Assembly (NCBI RefSeq): GCF_021347895.1
Contig: NC_067134.1
Coordinates: forward strand, 27,564,152-27,628,151
Reading direction: 5' to 3'
DNA length: 64,000 nucleotides
From: Acanthochromis polyacanthus
Lineage: Eukaryota; Chordata; Actinopteri; Pomacentridae
A program made the position numbers and the translations under genes. Under the pieces are notes generated by a model. That model was not told where the DNA came from and searched no databases. It worked only from the letters and a program-made list of their open reading frames with translations. Below, piece by piece: positions 22,600-34,215 of the stretch. The first letter of the stretch is position 1, and each line of letters starts with the position of its first letter.

Positions 22600-22843
22600 C
22601 TGATCTCGGTTCAACAAAGCAGCATCACCCCGCTCGCTCCCGGCTGCGGCTGATTGGCTGCCGTCCCTCCCGTCAGGACACCGCTGATTGGCTGCTCCTC
22701 TCTCCTCCGCCGCCAGCCGCTCGCGCCCCCGCTCCCTCCTCCACGAGCGCGGCGTGCGTGCATCCGCGAGACGCCGAGCAGAGCGGCGGAGGAGCGGACC
22801 GGCGCGGCACGGAGCCCAAGTTTCAGCGGACCAGCATCACCGG
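22600..22843 (+). promoter_or_regulatory. GC-rich candidate promoter with non-coding first exon
   Basis: In an AT-rich window this block is strongly GC- and CpG-rich. It has two inverted CCAAT boxes (GCTGATTGGCTG near 22647 and 22683), NF-Y-type sites 36 bp apart, followed by CT-rich and GC-rich sequence. A strong donor (CGG|GTAGGT) lies at 22844. The stretch from about 22740 to the donor has no ATG, as expected for a 5' UTR exon. No downstream coding exon is visible, so the gene is unknown. In mammals B3GALT1, with long non-coding 5' exons, follows XIRP2; that link is inference. Confidence 0.45.
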
Positions 22844-23964
22844 GTAGGTGTCTGAATGAAAGCCCGTAGAGAGGCTGCTGTTTTCCCGCTGCGGCTCCGC
22901 GGTGCTTCGCCTCCAGGTGCTCCGGAGGCTGTTTGCGGACTTCACGTTGAGTTGCTGCTGCCGGACTGTGAATGCACCGTTTGACCCGGTTCGGTCCTTG
23001 TAGTCTGCGACAGCTCCGGAATTTCAAACTTGCATATTTTTAGTTTTCGCAGCTGCAGCCCGTTGCGCTCATTATGGGATGGAATCAGCGCAGGCGCTCG
23101 TCTCAGCTGTGAAATAGCTGGTGTCTGTCTTATTGGCATTTATGCGTGTGAGAGAGAGAAGAGAAGAGCAGAGATCCAGACGGAATTAATCCTCAGAGCT
23201 CAGCAGATGAGAGCATTGTGCTTTTTCTAATGCTTCATATTAAGTACAAAGATTTATCTGGCTGCTAATCCGTGTCACTTAACATGAACTAGTCAAATCC
23301 ATTCTGTGTCATTGCGTAAAGGGATCACCACGCTGTGCCTCCTCACTGCTTCTCTGCTCCCAAGAAGTGAAAATAAAAGCCCTCTCAGTGGGATTTTTAC
23401 CTCTTAGTCAAAGGGTCAAACCAACAATTCCCGGCTGGTGTCAGAGCTGGCTGTGAACCGTGAGCCTGAGCTCAGAGAAATCCATTCCTAGAGGTTTATC
23501 CTGACAGTAGCTTTGAATGATCTCAAACGCATCTGCCCTCCTGCAGGACTCAACCTCTTTTTTTTCCTTTTTTTTGGATTACATCAACACTTCTTTCTCC
23601 TGGTTGTGGAGTAACACCAGAGGAGCAAACCGGTGGTCTTTCAACCTTTCCAACGCCGCCCGGCTCGTTAATAACGGCAGCCCTGCCAAATTCCCTCATT
23701 TAAGCCTGAATCCTGGCGCCAGACCAGAGACTGATGGAAAAAAATTTGCTCCATTTAATTTCAGAAATGTCCCACAGTCGACCGTTGGTCTCCCGTGACG
23801 TGAAATGCAGCGGTTTAATCTCAATTAGGGAGTGAAGGAGGGGCACACGTGGATGAATAGTGAAGGAGAGAAGAAGTGTTTACCGTGATAAAAGGATAAA
23901 AGTCATTTTAAGCTCCAACAAATACTGAGATTTACAAACAAGTAGAAGAATGAACCCTTAGATG
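22844..23964. other. Non-coding, candidate first-intron start
   Basis: GC content falls gradually after the candidate exon. No repeat family or exon was recognised. Confidence 0.4.
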
Positions 23965-25015
23965 TGATTGGACCCTAATCCGTCTGTCCATCCTCTGTAC
24001 ACCGCTGAGTCCTCATTACACAGCGCTGCACATACAGGCAAACAATCGGACTTGCATTGACGTCTGCGGACAATTTAGAATCACCACTTAGCCTCAGGAT
24101 GTTTCTGGACTGTGGGAGGAAGCTGGAGAACCTGGAGAACACCCACACGTGTACAGGAGAACATGGAGACTCCATGCAGGAAGGCCGGGATGCAAACTGT
24201 TGATCTTCTAGCTGCGAGGCGGCAGTTTTAACCACCAATCCACTCGTCAAAATGGCCCCAAAATGTCATTTTGGTCAAGAATAATCACTTGTGTTTTTGT
24301 GGTTGTGTTCTATTCAAGAGAGATTTCATGTTTGGAACATGTTTATTTTTCACTTTATAGCAGATTTTGAACATTTTGATTATTGAAAAAGAAGAATATT
24401 ACACAGAAGAGCAGCAGAACAACGTCAACATCTGTTTTCCGCTCTCCATCCCTGAACTTTTAGCACTGTGTCGCCTTTTGGATGATTATCAGTGATAATA
24501 AGAGCTTGGAGTAGGAATACAAATATTGCAGTTTCTTTAAAAGTATAAAAAGCAACTTAAAAATGTGAATGGAATGATATCAAACGTGTTTTTGGAAGAA
24601 TATTCTGTTGCTATTCTGTGTAATATTCTTCATTTTCAATCATCAGAATGTCTAAAACGTATTATAAAGTGAAAAATAAACATATTTCAAACATGACATC
24701 TCTATTAAATATAATACAAACAAAAACACAAGTGATTATTCTGGACCAAAATGACATTTTGGATCAGTTTTGACCCTGTGGCTTCGTGGTTAGCGTTGTC
24801 GCCTTGCGGCTAGAAGATCCCCGGTTCGGATCTGCACCTTCCTGGGATCTTTCAGCGCGTTCTCCCCGTGCTTCTCCAGGTTCTCCAGCTTCCTCCCACA
24901 GTCCAACAACATGCTGAGGTTAATTGTCAGTAGGTGTGAATGTGATTGTTTGTCAGCTGGGATAAACTGGAGCCCTTTGTGACCCTAATGAGGATTAAAT
25001 GTAGATGATGGATGG
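23965..25015. mobile_element. Foldback element with about 440-bp inverted arms
   Basis: Left arm 23965-24410 and right arm 24605-25015 are inverted copies. The outer 270 bp of each resembles a widespread fish repeat with tRNA-like box text (GTGGTTAGCGTTGTCGCC, CCGGTTCGGATC) and the conserved CTTCCTCCCACAGTCCA. The inner 165 bp share CAAAATGTCATTTTGGT and AGAATAATCACTTG. The unpaired centre is about 24411-24604. The right end runs into GATGATGGATGG, the usual seed of GGAT arrays. Confidence 0.75.
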
Positions 25016-25559
25016 AATATTCCACAGAACAAGAAGAACGTCAGCATCCGTTTTCCTCCAGCTGCTGCTGCCCTCCGTCCCTCCATCACCTCTTGCATGA
25101 TGTCATCAGCAATAAACAGCATGGAGGAGTAATATACATTTATTTAACTCTTAGATGCATAAGTGGTGACATCATTTTCAAGCAGTGTCTTTGCAATGAA
25201 ACGTTTTCATTTCATTTTCCAGCTTTTCCTCTAAAAACGTGTTTGACGTAAAACTGCCTTAAAACGTTTTCTTCATTTCTGGTAAAGAAATGTATTGATG
25301 ACAGTTAAAAATGTGCTTCATTCCATATTTTACTGTGAAATAAATGAATAAAAAGTTTTAGTTTTACTTAAATGTACATGAAAATACCTATAACATAAAG
25401 TTTCTGTGACTGATCATAAATATTACAGCATTTTTACCTCATGAACGCAATAATTAGTGTATTTAACATTCAATATGTGTATTTTTAGCAATGACATGTT
25501 TGCAGAAATTGTGGTTATAGCTGTCAGAAATATTTAAGTATATTTCTGTATGTGTCATT
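25016..25559. other. Diverged direct duplicate of the foldback centre, then non-coding
   Basis: 25012-25138 (GAATATTCCACAGAA ... GGAGGAGTAATA) resembles the foldback's central segment at 24391-24520 (GAATATTACACAGAA ... GGAGTAGGAATA). Its continuation (AATGGAATGATATC) reappears at 26443 after the E3 insertion. The rest has no recognised feature. Confidence 0.45.
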
Positions 25560-26412
25560 GCTCCAACAACTCCAAATGTTTCCTTTGTTTTAGTGCAAAA
25601 ATGTTCACATTTAAGGAATTATTTTTATACAAAACATCATGATCAACCTGAAATTTCTCAAGAAAAATAAGTTCAGTTTCATCAACTTTCAGCCTCGGTT
25701 TATCATTTCCTCATTACAACTTCCAGATCACAGAGTGTCTACAAAGGAACACAACATTTAGTCACCTGGAGCTGAATGATACAGTATTTTATTTTATGTG
25801 ACAGACAAAAAACCCACAAAAAACAACAAATACAAGCTAAAATATGACAAAAATGAGACACAAAATGACAAGAGCGAGAAGCAAAACTACTAAAAATGAG
25901 ACAAACTACAAGAGAAAAAATTTGACAGAAAGATTACAAAGTGACAAAAAATGGGCAAACGACAAAAACGAGACAAAAAAATTACACAAATGAGATCGAA
26001 AATGACAAAAGCGAGAAACAAAACGACGAAAAAGTGGGAAAAAGAACACGAGCGAGACGACACAAACGATGCACAAAACAACGAATAAAGCAAAATGACA
26101 AATGAGACAAAAACAAACCACAAGCGAGACATAAAGGAAACACAAAACAACAAAAACGAGAAACAAAACATGAGGCAAACGACGAAAATCAGACAAAAGC
26201 AACAAAACAAGACAAAATATTACAACAATTAGACACAAAATGACAACAGGGAAATGAGCAATCTAGTATTTTACTTTATGATGAAGGTGTAGGAATTATT
26301 TTATCTGTAGTTAATGTTTTCTCTCTGACACTTTACAAAGTCGTCCCACAGGACAGTTTGGACCCCCTAGTGGGCCTGTTTTGGGCCACAGGCCGCATGT
26401 TTGACACCCCTG
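25560..26412 (-). mobile_element. hAT-like minisatellite-bearing element (copy E3)
   Basis: The conserved arm (TTTCCTTTGTTTTAGTGCAA, AACAACCTGAAATTTCT-like text) is followed by a GACAAAAATGAGACA-type array and the end block GTTTGACACCCCTG at 26399-26412. The subterminal part has diverged from the other copies, suggesting an older insertion. Confidence 0.65.
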
Positions 26413-27860
26413 GTTTAATGTATTAAAGACAGCTTAGAAACCTAAATGGAATGATATCCGAAGCATTCACTTTGAGGAATATGCTGGGAAAAAAAAAAAA
26501 CGGCTTTTCATCACCAAGATATTACAAGAAAACGACCTTCAGCCCTTCTGCATCTTCGGGTTCATAAAGGGGCTTTACGTCTTCAGAAATGATTAGAATA
26601 TTGATCGTGGACCAATGAAAAGAGTCTCCCTGGTTTCCCTGTTCACGACTCCCGTATGTCTCCTAGAAAAGAATCAATGCTCCTCACTGTCTTTTTAGAA
26701 AGGCGTCGCGCTGCTAAATCACGATTAAACACTCGTTCCCCTCCGTCTGTAAATAGGCTGTTTATATGTGGAGTAAACTACGTCTTATTGACGTCCTGGG
26801 GGAGGAACCAAGCCCCTGGGTGCGCTTCTAATAGGCCCGCTTTGAACTCATTTAACCCTCATGTGGGGGTTTATATGCAGAGGCGTCCATGGAATTGATC
26901 TTCTGAAAAGTTCTGCATTAAATCATTTCACTCACAGCAGCCGATAGGAAATTGAAGACCCACTTTTTTTTTTTCAACGAGCCCTCAGGCCCGATCAAAT
27001 CCAGTTAATTACGTCATATTTTAGCCCTGGAAGTGATTGGAATTCGATTTATGGCGCAACGCCGGCCCTCCCAGATGAGATGAACTGTACATGACAGTGA
27101 TGAATGGCGTTTGTAAAGAGCGCCATGGAAAAGTGTATTACAAACCGGCTTATTAACTCGCACACAGTTAAGCTTTTTGCCGCTGCTTTTCTTGTCGACT
27201 CAATTTGAAGCGAAAATCTGTCAGATGGCGGATTGCTGTTAGTCACGGTGGCGTTCTGGAGCCCTCGGGGAACAGATTTCTCTCATGTGTGCGGCTCGGC
27301 TTGTCAAATGTCAGGTTTTTTTTTCATATATTTTAGTCTTCTGTAGAAGCTGCCACTTTCTGAAGACCTTTAGTTTGATGTTCGCTCATTTTCCTTTCAT
27401 CAGCTTTGGTTTCGTGTCATGTCTGGAAACCCTGCAGTGTTGTTCATCATCTGGGTTTAGTGTCAGTCGAACCGGCGTGTCGGCTGAGGATGGTTCACGA
27501 CCGCAATCATGGACAGCTGGACTAGCTGGCTCCAGTGGCTCCGAGGACATTCTGCGATAGTGGGGAATGTGAAATATCATGTATAGAAATGATGCTTTGC
27601 TGCTTCAGTGACCAAATGACACAACAAAATGCTAACTGTACGTAGCAGGATGTGTTTGTAATCTGCTGTGGGATCCTGTTATCGCTGTACCAAGTAATCC
27701 AACAGGTAGCAGGTTTATCCTGGATCAGAACGGGTCTTTAGGGAGCGACTGCATCCAGAGTAAGATTGGTCTCCATGCAGTAAAGGCAAGGAGTCTGTGC
27801 TGATGTATTTGACAGAAATATGTGCATTGTCCTGTTATTTCAAACTCCACCCAGGAGACA
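26413..27860. other. Repeat-poor non-coding stretch
   Basis: Apart from the first 80 bp (continuation of the 25012 duplicate) I recognise no repeat. The 26930-27280 part has balanced composition and palindromic pieces (AGCGCCATGG). It could hold a conserved non-coding element, but this cannot be tested here. Confidence 0.35.
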
Positions 27861-27863
27861 GAG

Positions 27864-28540
27864 CGTTGGTGGAGTTATGTGACGATTGACGTTGGTTTGT
27901 CTGTCTGTCTGTTAACAACATTACTCTAAAACAGACCAACAGATTTGGATGAAATTTCTAGGGCTGCAGCTAACGAAGCCTCGAGTAATCGTCTGAAAAA
28001 GCGGAAGTGAGCGCTATATTACGTATGCACGATGCAGCGCAGACGTCCACGTTTAGCTACAGCTGTATAGTAAACGCTGACATCCGTGTTTACGATAGAA
28101 CGCGGATGTCCGCGCTGCATCGTACATACATAATACATGCACGATGCAGCGCCGATGTCCGTCCGTGTTCCGTGCTCCGGTCGGACGCTGATTCCTGTTG
28201 CATTTCGTGCTCACTTCCGCTTTTGATGACGTATCGTGCTCAGACGATTACTCGAGGCTTCGTTAGTTGCAGCCCATTGAAGGTCAGAAATGACTCAAGG
28301 ACCAAGTGATCAGATTCTGGCAGCGATGCGGCTTATCGTCTGGATCCACGGATTTGCTAAAGATTTCTGTGTCATTGCCAGATCGCGGCAAAGCACAGCG
28401 TCACTGTAACCATGACAACAAGAGGACATGATTGCGATCCTACTACAAATCCACCGCTGAGGACTTATCAGGACTTATCCATCAGAAATCATACGACTGA
28501 GCAGCCTTGGAGGAGTACTGCTTTCTCTGAGTGCTTTTCT
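27864..28540 (+). repeat. Dispersed repeat RF, copy 1 (interrupted)
   Basis: It starts near GGAGTTATGTGACGATTGAC, continues GTTTGTCTGTCTGTCTG and ACCAACAGATTTGGATGAAA, and is interrupted at 27958-28277. It resumes AGAAATGACTCAAGGACCAA, GTAACCATGACAACAAG, and ends CTGAGTGCTTTTCTTGT. Other copies are at 33220, 34216 and 51403. It is a common fish interspersed repeat with no coding. Confidence 0.7.
27958..28277. mobile_element. hAT-like MITE nested in RF copy 1
   Basis: The ends AGGGCTGCAGCTAACGAAGC at 27958 and its near-complement GCTTCGTTAGTTGCAGCCC at 28257-28275 form terminal inverted repeats of about 37 bp (through TCGAGTAATCGTCTGA). The interior holds a second inverted pair built on GCACGATGCAGCGC and GCGCTGCATCGT. 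Ends of this type are typical of fish Ac-like hAT elements. Confidence 0.8.
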
Positions 28541-29199
28541 TGTTGATCATGCGATAAACAAGACTTTTACTCCTATTTAGCGTTTAAACTACATAACTTC
28601 TCGAGGTTCACTCAACTGACTGACAACTAAAAAGCTAAATGGAAATATTGGAAGCATCTGCCTCTCCTGGAGCTTCAAAGTCAGGCTGATTCTGTACGGA
28701 TTTGGCCCGATTTCATCCCCTCGGTTGCAGTTTGAGGGAGTCAGGACACGGCATTAACTCCCTGAACAACCACGGATGTGCTTCGTGGACAGCTGGATGG
28801 GTTTCTGGCAGGAATGTGTGTATTGTAGTCCAACCGGTTCCACTGACTGACTCCAAGCATGGCGGCTGTCAAAGATCCTCTAAACCACAGCCGGCGTGTT
28901 TTAATATGACCAGAGAATCTTTTCACGGTTGAGGCTCAAACAGCAGCCCAGAGTAAGGATGTGTCACACCGTCTGCATCCTCCATCCATGACAGAAAAAC
29001 ACAAAGTTAGCCGGGCTGGTGTTTACATCCAGCCTGACGTTGTAGTCAGTCCTTTGAGCCATCATCCAGGATCAGTAAAAACACACAGTCTGCAGATTTA
29101 AGGCTAGTAAGTACAGAAATCACAGCCTTATTTATGCCAAAGATCAAAAATTAAAGCGCGTTCCACTTCTTTGACTGAGCATCCATTTCCAGACACGTC
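28541..29199. other. Non-coding, no feature recognised
   Basis: No repeat family or exon was recognised. Confidence 0.4.
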
Positions 29200-29716
29200 A
29201 TTAACCTTCATGTCGTCCTGCAGGTCAAAACTGACCCATTTTAAAGTTTGAAAATGTGGAAAAAAATATAGATTTTCACGGTGAAACTTCTGATGTCCAC
29301 ATTTTCAACATTTTTGGGAAATTTTTGAACATTTTCGGGTGAAAAAAAGGAAATGTTAAAAATGTTTAAGAACATTCACAAAAAAATCAACCAAAATCCA
29401 GCGAATTTCGCTGGATTTTGGTTGATTTTTTTGTGAATGTTCTTAAGAAAATATTAGAAGTTTTACTCATATAAATGTATTTTCTTTATATATTTTTAGG
29501 ATTTTTTTTGGAAGATTTTTACTCATTTTTTGAAAATATTTACAAGAATTTTCTTGCCAAATTCGGGTGATTTTTTTTTTTAAATAAAACTTTTAAGGGA
29601 TCTTTAAAGGAATTTTTAGAATTTTCTTCCTGAAGGTTTTTTGCTGAATTTTTGGATTTTTTTTTAGACAAGGAAACAATATTTTTTGGTGCCTGTAAAT
29701 GAGGACAACAGGAGGT
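29200..29716 (+). mobile_element. piggyBac-like MITE, copy 2
   Basis: It begins TTAACCTTCATGTCGTCCTG and ends AATGAGGACAACAGGAGG. The central palindrome at 29366-29446 (TTAAGAACATTCAC ... CCAGCGAATTTCGCTGG ... TTCTTAA) is intact. The family is the same as 15208-15873, but this copy lacks the GACAAAAATGAGACA insert. Confidence 0.75.
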
Positions 29717-30244
29717 TTTACCACAGAATTAGCCACCTCTGTGTAAATGTTCTTGTCATTAAGTCGCCTTCTTAAACTTGCCACAGCTTGTTAAGGCACT
29801 TTAAATTATGCCACAACACCTTAGAGTATCATAAAAGTGCAGGAGTGAGCAGACACTGAGTGACACCGGTACAGGAAAAGATTAGCGACACGCATGTGTT
29901 CGCTCAGGAAGAACAATCTGGGGAGATTATATCATTGGGATTGTTTTAACAGGAATCTGATTTATATAAGAGAAAAATCTGGCCTCAGTGCTGTGTAATA
30001 AATCAGATGGAGCATTAGAAGCATGACTGTCACACGAAGAGGACGGGATTAAATTGTAAAACTGTTGCAATGTTTTTAAAATTTGATTTAAAATCGATTA
30101 TTTTTTCAGTCCCCGTGTAGCCGGGATGTTTCCTGCATGGAGGAATGTTTGACGCCTCCTCAAAGAAGTTTTCCCCAGTGAGATAAAAAGTAAGAATTTT
30201 TTAAAAATCTGTACTTTAATCCAGTTCTGTTAATTGGTGTTTCA
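29717..30244. other. Non-coding, no feature recognised
   Basis: Nothing was recognised beyond AT-rich unique-looking sequence. Confidence 0.4.
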
Positions 30245-30845
30245 TACACTACTGTTTTAAAAGTTTGGGGTCACTTAGAAATGTCCTTATTTTTGGAAGA
30301 AAAGCATTTTTTTTTCCAATGAAGATGACATGAAATGAATGATAAATCCAGTGTAGACATAGTTAATGTGGTAAATGACTGTTGTAGCTGGAAATGTTTA
30401 ATGGAATATCTCCATAGGGGTACAGAGGAACATTTCCAGCAACCATCACTCCTGTGTTCTAATGCTACGTTGTGTTAGCTAATCGGCTCATTGATGATTA
30501 GAAAACCCTTGTGCAGTTATGCTGGCACATGGATAAAAGTGGTCTGAGGTGACTGGGTGTTCCCAAACCTTTAAACAGTACTGTCCAACCATCTGAACAC
30601 TGGATTGTTCTTTTTAGCACATGAACCAGACAGACAGCTAGCGGAGTGTGAGGTGATGTTCCCTAAATTTGACTTTTAGAATCTCGTACTCGACCTTTAA
30701 GTAACTGAGGTTTGACAGGTAAAAATGTCAGCCATGGACCAGGATTATTCAAAGTAGTGAAGCAGGTTATCCTGTGGAAGTTTCTTGTTATTAAAGACTG
30801 AATCAGGAATGGACTGACGTGTTACTATCGTCACGCCAAGGCCGG
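30245..30845 (-). repeat. Dispersed repeat RA, most complete copy
   Basis: It is the reverse complement of 14491-14950 over most of its length (for example AGCACATGAACCAGACAGAC and GCCATGGACCAGGATTATTC), plus a further 130 bp at its left (AAAAGTTTGGGGTCACTTAG ...). That extra end block also stands alone, inverted, near 53840-53915 and resembles the end of fish Tc1-like MITEs. Confidence 0.75.
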
Positions 30846-32367
30846 ACAACGAGGGGATGAAACGCGCTTTGACGTGAGGCATCAAGAGCTCGTGTGTTTC
30901 CACGGAGACAAAGTCAAATTCTGACCCTGTAACTCCTTTCAGTCTATTCATCGTGTGGATGTGCGCTCTCGAAAACCTCACCACACCAGTGAGCATCATA
31001 AACGGCGTTGTTGAATTCTTCATTCATCTTGAAGTTGTTTTCTACCACTTTGAACGTTTGCTTCTTTCTCTGCTGTTGTGTTAGCGCTGCCTGTCGATCA
31101 GCAGAAACCAGTGGTAGCTTATCCACCCCAGGGCGGAGGACAGATTGAGTTGATTCTGAATTGAAAAGAAGTGCGGCCCCTGCAGCAAAAAGACATTAAA
31201 TGAGCCGTTCTTCGAGTGTTTAGTGAAGGAAAGCACACATTGTATTTGATAAACTTCAAACAGGGAAGCAGTGAGTGCTGCAGTCTGGACAAACTTTTGA
31301 TTGTGTGCTTTGAGTCTGCTTTGGGGTCCTCATCTGGTAGTACTCGGTTTGACAGAGCTCTGAGTCAGAAAACGCAGCAAAAACAAAGATGATCACCAAC
31401 TTTCTTTGTTCACTCCAACTTTCTGCTTCTGAATCCGAGTGCGTTCATGTGAAAGACGGTGTCAAACATGATGCACTGAAGTGTGTTTGTCTGGCACCAT
31501 CCCATAATTCAAGAAATCCCTTTAATGTTAGGACTAGTCAAAGTGAACTAAGTGTTGCTGATGGGTGATTCTGTTTTCTGTCAGCTGCAGGACCAGCAGC
31601 ACATTCAGAAATCTCGTTGGTGTGAATTCTTCGCCGCCGGCTGAATGCGTGTCGGGTTCCCATGGCAACGCGATGCATCCAGCGTGCGACACTGTGACTG
31701 CACGGCTCCATTCGGGGGGATTAGCGACATGCGGCTCAACATGTTTGCAGATAAAACGTATTCCCTCAGCTGAGAGTCAGAGTCGCTCGTAGATAATCGT
31801 CAGGAAGCGGTTTGATTAAAGGGAGACGCTTCTTACGGCGGCTTTAAATCCCACATTGTAAACATGACCCGCTCCGCACCGGGTTATCTCCACAGCATCG
31901 GTTACCATGGAGATCTAGCAGGTTAAGAGAGCCACCTTCATGATGACAACTCTGACTTTAAGCTAAACAGACCTCACTAACCCGCTATTCTGACTTCCTA
32001 GTCAACCCTCTGGTAACTTTAAAGTACTGTCCTTCTTTATTTAATGTCTATGAAGGTGCATTTTGTGTGTAAAGTTATTCATTTGTTAGTGTTTTTTTTT
32101 TGTTATTGTAACCTTTAAATTATTGACCGTGTACCTTAGTAAACAGTCTAAAGCAGACAAAGTGGTTAAATTTAGATTGAACCTCATTTTTTTTGGTCTC
32201 AATTAAAGTAATGATAAATATCAATATTGGCAGAAATAAAACATTCTGTCATGATGAACTTTTCAGCCAAATCATGCAGCCTTAACTCTGTAAAACCCAA
32301 ATACAGTGAAAAAAATTAGCAAAAATAATGGATAGTTTTTGCTCATTTAATTTTATATACACTCTGT
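30846..32367. other. Non-coding, with an unexplained minus-strand open stretch
   Basis: On the minus strand about 31140 to 30944 stays open with ordinary-looking composition (KLPLVSADRQAALTQQQRKK ... MNEEFNNAVYDAHWCGEVF). A second frame, 31023 to 30850, is also open. No family is recognised and no splice context is convincing. The remainder shows nothing I can name. Confidence 0.3.
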
Positions 32368-32430
32368 GTCAAAAGTTTTAGGACGCTTTCCTATTCAAAT
32401 GAATGAGAAAGCGTCCTAAAACTTTTGACA
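32368..32430. repeat. Perfect 23-bp inverted repeat
   Basis: GTCAAAAGTTTTAGGACGCT plus TTC is repeated exactly in inverted form after a 17-bp spacer. AAAACTTTTGAC is typical of ends of Tc1-like MITEs. It is followed at about 32434-32463 by a (GTAT)n run. Confidence 0.9.
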
Positions 32431-32532
32431 GGGTATGTATGTATGTATGCATGTATGTATGTATAAAAAACAAGAATAAATATAGAAAAAATATCAAAAA
32501 AAAATTCGCAAAAATAATATAAATATATTCTT

Positions 32533-32720
32533 ATGCACTAAACTTTGGACACACCTTCTCATGCAATGGTTTGTATTTATTTGCATTACTTTTACTGCAT
32601 TCACTTTTTTGTTTACAACATAATTCCATATTTATTCTTGGTATTAGTCTACAATGAATAAAATAATAAATAAAAACCACTGAATGAGAAGGTGTGTTCA
32701 AACTTTTCACTGGTAGTGTG
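32533..32720. mobile_element. Tc1-like MITE
   Basis: The inverted ends read AAACTTTGGACACACCTTCT and, at the right, AGAAGGTGTGTTCAAACTTT then TCACTGGTAGTG, with CAATGGTTTGTATTTATT inside mirrored by AATAAAAACCACTG. About 60-bp arms surround an AT-rich centre. This is a very common fish element. Confidence 0.8.
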
Positions 32721-33215
32721 CATATATATAATAAAATGATAATAATTTTACTAAAAATAATTGTATTTTTGCAACATTTTAGAAGTGTGATCCAGTTTTG
32801 TTTAGGGATGTTACTGATTTATCGTTGATTGATTCGTTGCCGTTAATAATATAACTGATTAAAGATCTATAAACTGATAAAGGAGAAGATGGAGGACAGC
32901 CTCCTACTGTTTACCACCGTCTGCTGGGGGTTCCATACGGGCGAACACAAAGCATTGTGGGAGTTCAGCTCGTAATGTGCAGCCGTGAGATGACGCCCTG
33001 TGATGCTTAATGGCTGCCAGCCGGAGCTCTGCTGATGCTGTAAAGCTGGAGAGCTCCATGGCGGCGTTGTTACGAGCTGGGAGATGAACAGTGAAGGTCA
33101 TCAGCCTTCATCAGGATGCTTAAGGATATCCACAGAGTTCACCTCATGTTATTGATCAATCGATTATTGATGAGGCTGCAGGAAGTTGTTCAAAATTTGC
33201 ATCCTTACTCTGTGC
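32721..33215. other. Non-coding, no feature recognised
   Basis: Nothing was recognised. Confidence 0.4.
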
Positions 33216-33219
33216 CAAG

Positions 33220-33395
33220 GAGGTGGAGTTATGTGACGATCGCCATTGGTTTGTCCGTCTGTCTGTCAGTCTGTCGGCAACATTACTCAAAACCAGACCA
33301 ACGAATTTGGATGAAATTTTCAGGGAAGACCAGAAATGACACAAGGACCAAGTGATGAGATTTTGGCAGTGATGCGGCTTAGAGAGGTGTGGTCT
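33220..33395 (+). repeat. Dispersed repeat RF, copy 2 (truncated)
   Basis: It runs from CAAGGAGGTGGAGTTATGTG through GTCCGTCTGTCTGTCAGTCT and AGAAATGACACAAGGACCAA to GTGATGCGGCTTAGAG, where it is cut by the element starting at 33396. Confidence 0.7.
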
Positions 33396-34062
33396 TAGGC
33401 CCCATCCACACGAAGGCAAAACGCTCAACAGTTTCAAAAACGATCGCCATAAAGACGAAGGCGTCTCAGAAAATGTGTGCGTCTACATGAATGCACTCGA
33501 TACGCATGGAAACGCTGTAAAACACATGAAAGACCTCTAGGGGCGCTGTTACGATATGATGGAAACACGCCCAAACAGAAGGAAAAACAGTGGGCATGCG
33601 CACTTGCGGCAAAAGTTGTAAACAGAGACCAAGCCAGGAAGCATGAGTGGGTCCTTTTCCAGGGTTTATCCATAAAGTGCCGTAATGTGTCCTCGATAAT
33701 TGTTTGTTCAACTCGGTGGTGATTGAGAAGAAGGAGATTTTGCTGCAACAGGGATAGTAGGGTCACTAGCTTCATCAGCACATTTGCTACACTGTACGCC
33801 GCCATTGTTGATGTCGTTGCCGCGTGTGGCGCATGCGTGTCAATGAAGATACGAAACTATGACGCAAGCGTATCTGAAAAGTAGCGGAGAGCCGGTAAAC
33901 ACGGAGCTGCCTATACGGCGTTTCAAAATCTTTTCACTCTGGAACCTGGTTTCAAAAATGATCGTTTACAGACCCCCAAAACGCCGTCTTCGTGTGGATG
34001 ATACGCAGATTCGGCAAGAAACTTATGCGTTTGGACCTCGGTTTGTCTTCGTGTGGACTTCC
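33396..34062. mobile_element. hAT-like MITE with CCACACGAAG ends
   Basis: GGCCCCATCCACACGAAGGC and AAAAACGATCGCC at the left are mirrored at the right by GATCGTTTACAGACCCCCAA, CGTCTTCGTGTGGATGATAC and a second GTCTTCGTGTGGACTTCC at about 34047. The duplicated right end suggests internal rearrangement. Confidence 0.55.
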
Positions 34063-34215
34063 TGCAGTTGTGTCTCCTGGATATGAAGATGTATGAACCC
34101 ACTGTGGTGCAATAGTTTGCTCTCGTTGTTGCATTGATGCTTGCAAAATATATGCTTTGTATTTCATTGCTTTGCCTGTTTCCATGTTGAAATACTTGTA
34201 TGAAGGTCGTATTTA
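34063..34215. other. Junction sequence between MITE and RF copy 3
   Basis: About 150 bp, possibly the remaining end of the preceding element. No feature was recognised. Confidence 0.3.

Noticed and set aside
22611..23027. 138-residue minus-strand and 105-residue plus-strand frames in the GC-rich block.
   Set aside because: Arg/Pro/Ala-rich frames are expected in CpG-rich DNA. No homology features and no splice support.
24790..24835. Possible tRNA gene (GTGGTTAGCGTTGTCGCC ... CCGGTTCGGATC).
   Set aside because: The two boxes are present but no cloverleaf closes, and the same text is mirrored at about 24200 in the foldback element. It is repeat-derived.
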